From Syntrophaceae bacterium UBA6112 (GTDB taxonomy: Bacteria; Desulfobacterota; Syntrophia; Syntrophales; UBA5619): 64,000 nucleotides of DNA. Where the stretch lies: the NCBI GenBank assembly GCA_002423465.1, contig DIWG01000036.1:1-64000 (forward strand), read 5' to 3'. How positions within the stretch are numbered: position 1 is the stretch's first letter; every line of letters begins with the position of its first letter. The translations under genes were made by a program, and so were the position numbers. The notes below the pieces were generated by a model. That model saw nothing but the letters and a program-made list of their open reading frames with translations. It was not told where the DNA came from and searched no databases. Shown here one piece after another: positions 6,164 to 14,958 of this stretch.

Positions 6164-8229
6164 GGCAGCGAAGGACGCTTAGGGAGGTCGAATTCCTTCA
6201 TCTTGCGATAGAGGGTACTTCGGGCGATTTTCAGCACCCGGGAGGCATTGGACACATTACCCCCACACTGCGTAATGGCTGCTTCCAGGGTCTCCCGGTA
6301 GGTCTGCCGCAACGACAGGGTGCCTGCCGCTATCGCCCCCGTCCGTCGGCGTTGCCGCAGGGAAAGATGGGATACGTCGATAGTCTGCCCATGGGAGAGC
6401 AGCAGCGCCCGTTCGCAAATATTTTCCAGCTCCCTGACATTGCCGGGCCAATCGTAGGACATGAGCTTGTCCATGGCTTCGCCGGTAATCTCAGGCCGGT
6501 GGATGCACATCTCCCGGCTGAGTCGCTCGAGGATGTGGCTCGTGAGCAGTTTGATATCGCTTTTGTGTGAGCGTAGGGGCGGGATGAAGATTTCCACCAC
6601 ATTGAGGCGGTAATAGAGATCTTCCCGAAAGTTGCCGCATTCAACTTCGTTGAGCAGGTCCCGATTGCTGGCGGCGATGACCCGAACGTCCACTGGAATA
6701 GGCCGACTGTCTCCCAGACGCAGGATCTCGTTCTGCTGAAGCGCCCTCAAAAGTTTTCCCTGTAGTTCTAATGGTAAACCGTTTATTTCATCGAGGAAAA
6801 GGGTGCCTTGGTGGGCCAGTTCGAACTTGCCCACCATGCCCTTCTGACGCGCCCCGGTGAAAGCCCCGCCGATATAACCGAAGAGCTCGGACTCGATCAG
6901 GTCTCTGGGGATGGCCGCACAGGAGATCGCCACGAACGGCTCATTTCGACGGTGGCTGTAACTATGGATGGCCTGGGCAAAGAGTTCCTTTCCGGTGCCA
7001 CTCTCGCCAACCAGCATGACCCGCGATGAGGTTCTGGCCGTAACCATGGCTAGCTCGATCTGTCGCTTGAGTTCCGGAGTTTCTCCCTTGATGTCGGAAA
7101 ACTCGTATTTGGCGTAGTTCCCGCTGATTTTTCTGACCATATCGAACATCTGGCGCTTTTCGGACATAGTCAAAATCATGCCCATCAGTTTGCAGGATGA
7201 CGACTGGATGGGGTCCATCCGGCACATGTAGGTCTTGAAGCCGCCGGGCATCTTGATCTGGATCTCTCCGGGTTCAAAAGGCTCTTTATTTTCGAGTGCT
7301 TTGATGAGGTTACAGTCGAGAAGGGCCACCTCATCGAGCCGGTGTCCCACGATGACCTCTGGGTTCTCGATCCCCAGAATCTTGACGGCCTTACTGTTCA
7401 GATGGGTGATTTCAAGGGTGTTGTCCAGTGCGATGAATCCGTCGGTCAACGAGTTGTATATCCGGATAAGCATGGTATTGAGCCGCTGATCCTCCTCGAT
7501 GAGGGTTCGCTCCCGAAACCGGGCTTCGATGGTCTCAGCAGCGGCTGTAACCAATGCCAAGGTATGTTGATGGCGGCCGATGGACTGCCCGGACAGCGTG
7601 ATTGAACCTATGATTCGTCCTTTGGCGTTCCGAATCGGGGCCGATGAGCAGGTCCAGAAGTGGTAGTTAATGTTGTAATGCTCGGCGCCGGTGAGTTGAA
7701 CGGGCTTGCCTTCTTCCAGAGCCAAGGCGATGGCGTTGGTACCCGAATACTCGGCGTTCCGTATGCATCCGGGTATGTATTTGCGCTGGCTGGCCACCTC
7801 CATGATCCCCTGGTCTCCCATCGTCTCCAGGACCCGGGCAAGTCGGTCGGCCAGGATGACCATGAAGCCGGTTCCTCGGACCGAAATCTCAACCATCTCC
7901 ATGACCCACCTGGAAATAGCGATCAGATCCGAGTTCTTGGCGCGAAGATGGGTCAATTCCTTTTTGGATATTACCGGCGCCGGTGTTTTCGTATAGGGGT
8001 CGATTTTCGCTTCCCGGCAACGCATCCATGACTTAACGATAATCGAGCGGACCGGGACTCTGGGTGGACGGCCGTTGATGACCACATCCTCCCATGCGCA
8101 TTTGATCGGATCTTCCCGAACAGGCTGTTTGCCGGACATATCCCGGACTATGGGCGAAAGATTCATGATCAAACGGCCGTCTCCGGAATCTGAAGCGCCA
8201 TGGGCGCTTATCGGTGGATTAACCCTCAT
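6160..8229 (-). CDS. AcoR-like sigma54-dependent transcriptional activator
   Basis: A 689-residue enhancer-binding protein. An N-terminal GAF-type sensor (about residues 90-240) and a PAS-like segment (about 255-350) precede the AAA+ domain with Walker A GESGTGKE (about 407), the sigma54-contacting loop GAFTGA (about 467) and Walker B GTLFLDEING. A Fis-type helix-turn-helix closes the protein (NVSNASRVLKIARSTLYRKM). Domain order matches AcoR, the activator of acetoin catabolism. It is divergent from a TRAP operon carrying a -24/-12 promoter, and the same promoter block precedes the operon with the acetoin-dehydrogenase-type genes, so it probably controls both. A shorter start at 8166 (MNLSPIV) is possible. 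Confidence 0.88.
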   Translation of the reverse strand: MRVNPPISAHGASDSGDGRLIMNLSPIVRDMSGKQPVREDPIKCAWEDVVINGRPPRVPVRSIIVKSWMRCREAKIDPYTKTPAPVISKKELTHLRAKNSDLIAISRWVMEMVEISVRGTGFMVILADRLARVLETMGDQGIMEVASQRKYIPGCIRNAEYSGTNAIALALEEGKPVQLTGAEHYNINYHFWTCSSAPIRNAKGRIIGSITLSGQSIGRHQHTLALVTAAAETIEARFRERTLIEEDQRLNTMLIRIYNSLTDGFIALDNTLEITHLNSKAVKILGIENPEVIVGHRLDEVALLDCNLIKALENKEPFEPGEIQIKMPGGFKTYMCRMDPIQSSSCKLMGMILTMSEKRQMFDMVRKISGNYAKYEFSDIKGETPELKRQIELAMVTARTSSRVMLVGESGTGKELFAQAIHSYSHRRNEPFVAISCAAIPRDLIESELFGYIGGAFTGARQKGMVGKFELAHQGTLFLDEINGLPLELQGKLLRALQQNEILRLGDSRPIPVDVRVIAASNRDLLNEVECGNFREDLYYRLNVVEIFIPPLRSHKSDIKLLTSHILERLSREMCIHRPEITGEAMDKLMSYDWPGNVRELENICERALLLSHGQTIDVSHLSLRQRRRTGAIAAGTLSLRQTYRETLEAAITQCGGNVSNASRVLKIARSTLYRKMKEFDLPKRPSLP

Positions 8230-8318
8230 AAGGGTATGTAAAGCAGATTATTCGACCTAAATCAACAGCTTTCTTGAACTACGATGTAACTTCGGAGAGT
8301 TTCGGCATTGGATAGAAT

Positions 8319-8457
8319 GTCTCATAATCGAACACATGTTTCTTTCTGGGACAGATTTCGGTCATATCCGGTTGCATGTTGCGGACCCCTTAATTAAAAA
8401 ATGACTGAGAAATCCATTGGTTGATTTTTATCGAAGGCGCTTGGTACTGGCGTTGCA
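8319..8457 (+). promoter_or_regulatory. Sigma54 promoter and upstream activator region, copy A
   Basis: The -24/-12 element is TTGGTACTGGCGTTGCA, with GG at 8443-8444 and GC at 8455-8456 spaced by the required 10 bases, 75 bases before dctP. Upstream blocks ATAATCGAACACATGTTT (8324-8341), GGGACAGATT, GGTCATATCC and CGGACCC are repeated in the same order and spacing at 19261-19398, so they are the likely enhancer sites for the adjacent activator. Confidence 0.8.
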
Positions 8458-8531
8458 TAATATACATCGTAATGGCCTAAACTGGTTACCACATAACGTT
8501 GTCAAAGAAAGTCATAAAAGGAGGAGAAAAA

Positions 8532-9551
8532 ATGAAAAAATTTAGTGCGCTGTTACTGTTTACGCTACTGGCTATCACTTCACCCCTTGCATGTTATGGC
8601 AGTGATAGTCCTGGTAGTGAAAAAGTTGTTGAGCTTAAATTCGGCCATGTTGTTCAGCCAAGCCATCCTGTTCATCAGTCTGTTGCTTTTTTCTCCGATA
8701 AGGTAAGCGAATACAGCAAAGGCCGTATTAAAATCAAGATTTTTCCGGCTCGTCAATTAGGTGATGACATATCCTTATTCCAACAGGTGCAGCAGGGTTC
8801 ATTGGATATGGCTTGTCCTTCCGCTGCTCCTTTGGCCAGCTTCACCAAAATTGCCACTGCTTTCCAAATGCCTTTCCTCGGTAATGACTTTGATTTGAAC
8901 GCTAAATTATATACCAGCGATGAATTCCAGACCTTGCTTTCCGGTTTTAATGAAGTCGGCGTTAAAGCTTTTGGTGCTTTGCAAGGTGGTATGCGTCATC
9001 TCGTTGGCTCCAAAGGCTTCCTCAAAAGTCTCGCTGACCTGAAAGGTGTTAAGATCCGTGTTGCTGAAACTCCCTTGCTCGTTGACCTGTTCTCCGCTCT
9101 CGGCGCCAGCCCTACGCCTATGCCTTATGGTGAAATCTACACCGGCTTGCAGAACAAAATCATTAATGCCGTTGAAATGGACATCCCCGCCCTCTTGGTT
9201 GAAAAGCAATATGAAGTTGCCAAATACGTTACCTTGGATGCTCACTACGTATGGCCAATGATAATGATGATGAGCGTCAACAAATGGAATTCCTTCAGCC
9301 CTAATGACCAGGAAATATTCAAGAAAGCTTATTTTGACACCATCAAATTTGACTGCGAAAACCTCAAGGCTAGAAATAATGAAGCCAAGGCAACTCTTTC
9401 CACCAAAGGCGTACAATTCTATGAACCTACCAAAAAAGAAGTTGCCGCTTATAATGATGCTGTCGCCGGTGTTGTTAAAAAATACTGCGCCGCTGATAAA
9501 AGAGTGGCTGCTTTTGTTGAATACGCTAAACGAGTGAAAGCTGGTAAATAA
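8532..9551 (+). CDS. dctP: TRAP transporter solute-binding protein DctP (first system)
   Basis: A periplasmic binding protein that captures an organic acid for the TRAP permease encoded next. It has a signal peptide (residues 1 to about 24), the DctP core, and the conserved substrate-carboxylate Arg in KGVKIRVAETPLL followed by PMPYGEIYTGLQNKIINAVE. Start 8532 is preferred because AGGAGG precedes it; an upstream TTG is not needed. About 339 residues, the usual length. The gene is noticeably AT-rich with pyrimidine-ending codons, unlike the GC-rich second TRAP system, which suggests acquisition, perhaps from a Firmicute. The substrate is unknown. Confidence 0.9.
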   Translation: MKKFSALLLFTLLAITSPLACYGSDSPGSEKVVELKFGHVVQPSHPVHQSVAFFSDKVSEYSKGRIKIKIFPARQLGDDISLFQQVQQGSLDMACPSAAPLASFTKIATAFQMPFLGNDFDLNAKLYTSDEFQTLLSGFNEVGVKAFGALQGGMRHLVGSKGFLKSLADLKGVKIRVAETPLLVDLFSALGASPTPMPYGEIYTGLQNKIINAVEMDIPALLVEKQYEVAKYVTLDAHYVWPMIMMMSVNKWNSFSPNDQEIFKKAYFDTIKFDCENLKARNNEAKATLSTKGVQFYEPTKKEVAAYNDAVAGVVKKYCAADKRVAAFVEYAKRVKAGK

Positions 9552-9582
9552 TTTTTAAAAGAGTTTAAGTAACGCGAATATG

Positions 9583-9632
9583 ATAGCCAAGGCTTTGAGT
9601 TATACATTTTGCAGGCTCACAGCCTTGGCTAT
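9583..9632 (+). promoter_or_regulatory. Intercistronic hairpin between dctP and dctQ
   Basis: ATAGCCAAGGCT (9583-9594) is perfectly complementary to AGCCTTGGCTAT (9621-9632) across a 26-base loop, with no T-run after it. Such hairpins after binding-protein genes commonly protect the upstream mRNA or attenuate downstream expression. Confidence 0.6.
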
Positions 9633-9652
9633 TCTGTGAAGGAGGAGATTTT

Positions 9653-10144
9653 TTGTTTATTTTATCTAAATTTAACAGCGGTTGTAATAAACTCTGTGAA
9701 TGGCTACTGATTGCTGCTGTCGCTGTAATGGTGGTCGCCATTACTTTGCAGGTTTTTTACCGGTATGTCCTTGGTGATCCATTGATTTGGTCCGAGGAGA
9801 TGGCTCGTTACTGTCTGGTATTGGTAACCTTTTTAGGGGGTGCAGTTGCGTATCGCTACGAGCAATTAGCCAATATTACCATCTTTGTGGAAATGTTTAA
9901 TCGGAAGGTGATTAATGTTATTTATATTCTGGTCCAATTTTTGATTTTGGGGATTGTGGTCCTAGTTGGTATATTTAGCATCCAGTATATATTTTCCCGG
10001 TCAATTATGCTGCAGGTATCTCCTGCTTTACGCATGCCTATGTTTGTTGTTTATAGTGTTATACCCCTTTTCTGCTTATTTACTGTAACAAATGCCATCG
10101 AGAAAATCGCTTTAACAATTAAAAAATTCAAAGAGGATGGTTAA
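9653..10144 (+). CDS. dctQ: TRAP transporter small permease DctQ (first system)
   Basis: A 163-residue membrane protein with four predicted helices and the family segment YRYVLGDPLIWSEEMARYCL near residue 40. It pairs with the DctM subunit in the cytoplasmic membrane to move substrate with sodium. The start is a TTG at 9653, set by GGAGGAG seven bases before it; no ATG is available near the N-terminus. Confidence 0.88.
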   Translation: MFILSKFNSGCNKLCEWLLIAAVAVMVVAITLQVFYRYVLGDPLIWSEEMARYCLVLVTFLGGAVAYRYEQLANITIFVEMFNRKVINVIYILVQFLILGIVVLVGIFSIQYIFSRSIMLQVSPALRMPMFVVYSVIPLFCLFTVTNAIEKIALTIKKFKEDG

Positions 10145-10429
10145 AGTGTGATTCCATTAGTTTCTAATTAACGATTTCGCAGAAAGAGGGAGAGGTGCAT
10201 GTGAAAAATGCCTTTCTCATTGTTTTTGATTGTTTGAAGCATTATACCCAGCATTGTCAGCCGGTTGACATGCAGGCCACACTATCTTCGTCTGAAGGCG
10301 GGTGGAGTCAGGTTTCGTTTTTTTAGCTATTTGAGACAATACGCAGATTTTATGACACTGATTCAGATGATACTAAAACGATGAGAAAACATTTTCGTCA
10401 ATGATTTTTTTGCAGGAGGCGTGGAACGA
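10145..10429. other. 285-base gap inside TRAP operon
   Basis: TRAP permease subunits are normally adjacent or fused, so this gap is unusual. It contains only a weak 42-codon GTG frame (10201-10326) with no recognisable product, and I see no terminator or insertion-element end. Confidence 0.4.
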
Positions 10430-11716
10430 ATGATTGTTATTGCTGTTTTTGTTATAACTATGATTATCGGTTTACCGATTGCGTATGTTTTGGGCCTGGC
10501 CGGCCTTACCCATATTACGGTTATGGGTAATAATCTTTTGTGGACAACGGTATCGGAAAAAATGTTTGGCGCTGGCAACAATTTCAGTCTGCTGGCTATT
10601 CCGATGTTCGTTCTCGTTGGCGAATTGATGGGTTACGGCGGGATCACCGGCCGTTTAGTGCAGTTTGCAAGAGCTGTTTTGGGACATATACGGGGCGGCT
10701 TGGCTTATGTTACCGTTATTGTCGGCGTATTTCTCGGCGCTTTGCTGGGTTCGGCAAATGCCGAGGCCGCTTTGCTTGGCTCGACTGTCTACTCCGAATT
10801 GAGGGAGGATAATTATTCCGTTGAGTTTGCCAACTGCTTGATTGCTGCGGTATCCATCCTGGGGCCGATTATCCCCCCCAGCATGATTTTTATCGTTTAT
10901 GGCGTTTCTGCGGGGGTTTCTGTCGGCGAATTGTTCTTTGGAGGTATCATACCCGGTCTTTTACTGGCTTTGGCGTATTCCATAAAAATTTTCCTTACAG
11001 CCCGCCGTAAATCCACTAATTGGAAGGTGCGTGAGCGGCTGTCTTTCAAGGACGTGATGATTGGCTTTTTGAAAGCAGCTCCTAGCTTGACCATTCCGGT
11101 GGTTATTTTAGGAGGAATTTTATTCGCTATTACCTCTCCTACAGAATCCGCCGCCACCGCCACGGCTATGGCCATTATTTTAGGCGGTGTTATTTACAAA
11201 AAATTGAAGCTCAAAGATCTGCCAAAAGCCCTATTGCGCACCGGTGTGGTAACCGGCGGGATTATGCTCATTGTTGCCATGGCCAATATTCTGGGCTGGA
11301 CTCTGGCTTTGGACCAGGTTCCGCAGACCATTACGGAGACTATTTTGGGCTTAACGAACAGCAGGGTTATCTTTTTGCTCCTGATTAATTTATTGCTGCT
11401 TTTTGTCGGTTGTGTAATGGAAACTGTGGCTGCGATTATTATTCTTGTTCCGGTGCTTTTGCCTGCGGCACAGAATTTTGGTGTTGATCCAATTCACTTC
11501 GGGATGATTGTTAGCGTGAACCTGGTTATCGGTTTATTGACTCCTCCCATTGGGATTGGCTTATTTACCACGTCCATAGTTACCGGCACGCCTATCAACA
11601 GACTAATTAAGCCGGTTTGGGCTTGGGTAGCCATTGCGGTACTGGTGCTGATGTTTATCACATATGTTCCTGCAAGCGTTACGTTTCTGCCAAATTTATT
11701 ATTTGATAAAAATTAA
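10430..11716 (+). CDS. dctM: TRAP transporter large permease DctM (first system)
   Basis: A polytopic membrane protein of about 428 residues with the DctM pattern: LLAIPMFVLVGELM early, LGSANAEAALLGS and IIPPSMIFIVYGV in the middle, and LTPPIGIGLFTTS near the end. It forms the translocation path for the substrate delivered by DctP. Start 10430 (ATG) is preferred over GTG 10421 because AGGAGG lies directly against the GTG but at good distance from the ATG. Same AT-rich character as its dctP and dctQ partners. Confidence 0.88.
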   Translation: MIVIAVFVITMIIGLPIAYVLGLAGLTHITVMGNNLLWTTVSEKMFGAGNNFSLLAIPMFVLVGELMGYGGITGRLVQFARAVLGHIRGGLAYVTVIVGVFLGALLGSANAEAALLGSTVYSELREDNYSVEFANCLIAAVSILGPIIPPSMIFIVYGVSAGVSVGELFFGGIIPGLLLALAYSIKIFLTARRKSTNWKVRERLSFKDVMIGFLKAAPSLTIPVVILGGILFAITSPTESAATATAMAIILGGVIYKKLKLKDLPKALLRTGVVTGGIMLIVAMANILGWTLALDQVPQTITETILGLTNSRVIFLLLINLLLLFVGCVMETVAAIIILVPVLLPAAQNFGVDPIHFGMIVSVNLVIGLLTPPIGIGLFTTSIVTGTPINRLIKPVWAWVAIAVLVLMFITYVPASVTFLPNLLFDKN

Positions 11717-11748
11717 GGTAAATCCGGGGAAAAACGGAGGAGGTATTT

Positions 11749-12513
11749 ATGCCGGAAAACATATTTGATATTCAAGACAGGGTTGTTGTTTTGACCGGTG
11801 GTTCCAGAGGTTTAGGTGCCGCGTTTGCTAAAAAATTGGCTGAATACGGTGCCAAGGTAGCTGTTTTGGATATTGAAGAGGTTGGTGGTTCAGCCGTGGT
11901 GGCTGAAATTAAAGCCAAAGGTCAAGAAGCTGTCTTCATTAAAACCAATATCGTGAATAAGAGTGAGGTTCAGGTTGCAGCGGACAAGGTTATCACCGAA
12001 TATGGCCGGGTGGATGTGATAGTTAATAATGCTACCTCTTTATCCAGAGCTTCCATCGTGGATATGGATGAAAAAGAATGGGATAAGGTGCTTGCTGTTG
12101 GCCCCAAGGGAGCTTTCTTGTGCAGCCAGGCTTTCGGCCCTTATATGATTAAGCAAGGTAAGGGTAAGGTTATTCATATTTCATCTATTGTTGGCTTCAT
12201 CGGGATGAATAACCGGTTGGCATATTGCACCTCCAAGGGCGCGATAAATCAAATGACCAAGGCTATGGCCATTGAATGGGCTCCTTACCATATCAATGTA
12301 AATGCCATTGCCCCAAGCTATATCGAAACAGAATTAACTCACAGCCTTTTTGAACAGCCTGATTTTTATCAATTCATTATGAATAATACTCCGCTGAAAA
12401 AGATTCTCCATCCAGACGATTTGTTTGGAGCACTGCTTTTCCTTGCTTCTTCTGCTTCCGATATGGTTACCGGCCATATTTTGTCGGTAGACGGCGGTTG
12501 GGTTGCTCAGTAA
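11749..12513 (+). CDS. Short-chain dehydrogenase/reductase (first)
   Basis: A 254-residue NAD(P)-dependent oxidoreductase of the classical SDR family. It shows the cofactor loop TGGSRGLG (about residues 16-23), an acidic residue after the second strand (LDIEE, favouring NAD), NNAT, and the catalytic Ser-Tyr-Lys set in HISSIVG and AYCTSKGA. It follows dctM by 32 bases in the same AT-rich block, so it most likely acts on the imported compound, oxidising or reducing a hydroxyl/keto group. An IS5-type element separates it from the second SDR. Confidence 0.88.
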   Translation: MPENIFDIQDRVVVLTGGSRGLGAAFAKKLAEYGAKVAVLDIEEVGGSAVVAEIKAKGQEAVFIKTNIVNKSEVQVAADKVITEYGRVDVIVNNATSLSRASIVDMDEKEWDKVLAVGPKGAFLCSQAFGPYMIKQGKGKVIHISSIVGFIGMNNRLAYCTSKGAINQMTKAMAIEWAPYHINVNAIAPSYIETELTHSLFEQPDFYQFIMNNTPLKKILHPDDLFGALLFLASSASDMVTGHILSVDGGWVAQ

Positions 12514-12523
12514 AACATATCAG

Positions 12524-13946
12524 GAGAGCTTTGCACAATGACAGATTTCAGTAATGGAAGGATTTTAACCCAATTTTTTAAGCAAGCATGTTTTCATCAG
12601 GGCTGCCAATCGGCAACCGTTAGAGAGATCGAGCTATGAAGAGTTCATTATTACCTCCCTGTGAAGCGGATATGAAACTTGGTTATGGTATTATGGGCTC
12701 ATATGACGCACCACCTCCTTTCTTAAGTGGTTCTCAATACTTTTGTTCCCCTGAAGAGGTTGAAGGCCAGTTGCCTGAGCTTGCCATCAATGCCATTTAT
12801 GATCATCTTGGTAAACCTGGCTCGGTGAGCATGATGATGGAGATGACTGATGCCAAAGTATTGTTCCACAACGTAGCGGATCTTTGAGATGGTTTTGTTT
12901 CGCTCTTTTTCATATGGCGTTAATGCTGCCCCTCTGGTGGCTTTTCTCATGATGCCGTCTTCGATGTTGTTCATGTGGAGGAAGTCTCTATTATCTTTTC
13001 CAAAGTATCCTTTATCGGCATAGACCTTTTTAATGGGATTCTTGGTATGACAACTGGAAGTAACGCAGAGCGGGAGATAGGGGCTGTCATGGAACGAGGC
13101 CGGTGTTATTTCCGTAGCCAGGACAAATCCGTAACGTGTGTCGATGGATGCATGCTCTTTGAGACCATAATGCGGGATGTCATTTTTAACCGTCCAGTCC
13201 GACTCCAGATCACGAGAGAATTTAAGCGGATTTCCCGTGTTATCCAATTTCCCTTCGGGGGTTTCGTATATCTTCTTCTCCTCTTCCAACTTTTGCTTGC
13301 TCCTGGGATGGCTGGCCGAGTGGACAAGCCGGGCGTCAACGGCGATGCCTTCGTTTATGGTTAACCCTTTGGAGGCGAATTGAGAGAGTAGTTCATTGTT
13401 AACAGCGCGCAAGGCATCGGGAGAAAATCTGCTTCTGAAACGGGAGAAGGTACAATGATCAGGCGAAAGTTGCTCCAAGGGGATTCCCAGAAAGTCCTTG
13501 AAGGATCGCCGGTCGTTGATCTGGGTCTCCAGTTCCGGATCGGAATCTATTCGGAACCACTGTTGGAGGAGGAGACATTTCAGAAGGAGAATAGGGGGAT
13601 AGGCTGCATTGCCTTCGGGACTTTTGCCAACAGGGTAATATCTTATCAGGATAGGATCGATGCGAGCCCAATCGACAGCGGCATTGATTTGTTTCATTCT
13701 TTCGAGAGCGCGGTTATGTTCGAGAGAATTGGAAAGAGCGAGGTCGACAAAGGAGAAGTTGGTTTCGATTTTTTTGAAGCTCATGGTTCCTCCAAGCAGC
13801 AAGATTTGAAGGAATTATGGCAGAAAAACTAACGGACGTCAAGGTAAATATAAATGATATCAGCATGTTGTCTTTGAATAACTATAAATTTTTGCGGAAA
13901 TCAGTGGTACGGGAGGAAATGTGCGGCTGAGTTGTGCAAAGCTCTC
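12524..13946. mobile_element. IS5-family insertion sequence (1,423 bp)
   Basis: Perfect 15-base inverted ends GAGAGCTTTGCACAA lie at 12524-12538 and, inverted, at 13932-13946. The flanks carry a direct duplication ATCAG (12519-12523 and 13947-13951), so insertion sites and age are clear: the target copies are still identical. It landed between two SDR genes of one operon, in opposite orientation. Confidence 0.92.
12723..13784 (-). CDS. IS5-family DDE transposase
   Basis: A 353-residue intact transposase. The N-terminal DUF772-type region (YPPILLLKCLLLQQWFRI) is followed by the catalytic Asp in GIAVDARLVHSASHP, a second Asp in KVYADKGYFGKDN and the Glu in IRYVVEQYFG. TTGGAGGAACC before ATG 13784 fixes the start at MSFKKIETNF rather than at the upstream codon. 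No frameshift is seen, so the element may be active. Its ~185 bases of 3' region hold no gene. Confidence 0.92.
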   Translation of the reverse strand: MSFKKIETNFSFVDLALSNSLEHNRALERMKQINAAVDWARIDPILIRYYPVGKSPEGNAAYPPILLLKCLLLQQWFRIDSDPELETQINDRRSFKDFLGIPLEQLSPDHCTFSRFRSRFSPDALRAVNNELLSQFASKGLTINEGIAVDARLVHSASHPRSKQKLEEEKKIYETPEGKLDNTGNPLKFSRDLESDWTVKNDIPHYGLKEHASIDTRYGFVLATEITPASFHDSPYLPLCVTSSCHTKNPIKKVYADKGYFGKDNRDFLHMNNIEDGIMRKATRGAALTPYEKERNKTISKIRYVVEQYFGISHLHHHAHRARFTKMIINGIDGKLRQLAFNLFRGTKVLRTT

Positions 13947-13978
13947 ATCAGATAAATCAAAGAGAGGACAATTATCAA

Positions 13979-14725
13979 ATGAGACTGAGGAATAAAGTTG
14001 CTTTGATTACTGGTGCGGCATCCGGCATTGGTACTGTCATCGCTAAGTACTACATGATCGAGGGCGCTAAAGTATTTGGCTGCGCTTTGGAAGAGAGCGC
14101 CACCATTGCCGAAAGCGAGAGTTTTTCTTATTTGAGAGCTGATGTCACCAATTGGGAATCGGCTCAAGTCATGGTTGCCAAATGCGTGGAAAGATTTGGC
14201 CGGCTTGATATTTTGGTGAACAATGCCGGTGTGGACCAACTCGGCACTATTGAAGATATTGATCCTGCAACCTTTGAACGGACTTACAGAATTAATGTTC
14301 TCGGTCTTTTTCATATGTGCAAGGCGGCTCTTCCTGAACTGAAAAAGGTTACGGGCAATATCGTTAATATCGCTTCCGAGTTGGGCGCGCATCCTTGCCC
14401 CAACCGAATTGCTTATGCGCCGACCAAAGCGGCCAATATCTTTTTCACTAAATGTATGGCTATTGACTGCGGTCCCCTTGTTCGTGTCAATTGCATAACC
14501 CCTGGTCTGACTGATACCCCTATGGCGAAAAATAGAATCAATAGCTTTGCTGATCCGGAAAAATTCAAAGAAATGATCAGAAGAAGATCAATCATGAAGA
14601 GATGGTGTGTACCTGACGATGTTGCTAAAGGCGCTGTTTTCCTCGCTTCTGATGATGCTTGCAATATTACCGGTCATAGCTTGGCTACTTGTGCCGGTGG
14701 CGACTTTTATTATTGCACCGACTAG
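13979..14725 (+). CDS. Short-chain dehydrogenase/reductase (second)
   Basis: A 248-residue classical SDR with TGAASGIG (about residues 12-19), NNAG, and the catalytic set in NIASELGAHP and IAYAPTKAA. The start at 13979 is preceded by AGAGAGGA; an earlier start would fall in the terminal repeat of the insertion sequence. It belongs with the SDR at 11749 and the first TRAP system: same strand, same AT-rich composition, only separated by the IS. The pair suggests successive oxidation or stereochemical inversion of a hydroxy-acid or ketone substrate; the compound is unknown. Confidence 0.87.
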   Translation: MRLRNKVALITGAASGIGTVIAKYYMIEGAKVFGCALEESATIAESESFSYLRADVTNWESAQVMVAKCVERFGRLDILVNNAGVDQLGTIEDIDPATFERTYRINVLGLFHMCKAALPELKKVTGNIVNIASELGAHPCPNRIAYAPTKAANIFFTKCMAIDCGPLVRVNCITPGLTDTPMAKNRINSFADPEKFKEMIRRRSIMKRWCVPDDVAKGAVFLASDDACNITGHSLATCAGGDFYYCTD

Positions 14726-14742
14726 CCCAGTATAGACTTGAG

Positions 14743-14955
14743 CTACTGTTTGGTAACCCTGCAACGAAGTTTTTTTGCATTCATTCCCCGCGGCTTGTCG
14801 CGAAGGGAGAGAGGGGCGTTCCCTGAGGTCGGTCGTCGATAGCAGACACTAAATATTTCGTGCTTACCCTTGAGCTCTTCACCCACCTGCATGATAACCT
14901 TGATGATCCGGTCCGGTTCCGCCTTGTGTGCAGGGCACGCTACAGATCTCGCCAT
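14743..14955 (-). CDS. Hypothetical protein (70 aa)
   Basis: A short frame four bases downstream of the ATC-hydrolase-like gene on the same strand. The first 42 residues (MARSVACPAHKAEPDRII..., KHEIFSVCYRR) look protein-like; the rest is basic and low quality, and may be non-coding. No family recognised. It could be the truncated start of a third gene of the nitroreductase cluster. Confidence 0.3.
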   Translation of the reverse strand: MARSVACPAHKAEPDRIIKVIMQVGEELKGKHEIFSVCYRRPTSGNAPLSLRDKPRGMNAKKLRCRVTKQ

Positions 14956-14958
14956 TAT

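Noticed and set aside
12636..12887. 83-codon plus-strand frame inside the IS5-type element
   Set aside because: Mostly antisense to the transposase and wholly inside the element; no family resemblance.
13934..13978. Longer start for the second SDR beginning in the insertion-sequence end
   Set aside because: Those 15 codons are encoded by the IS terminal repeat and flank; the family N-terminus and ribosome-binding site fit 13979.
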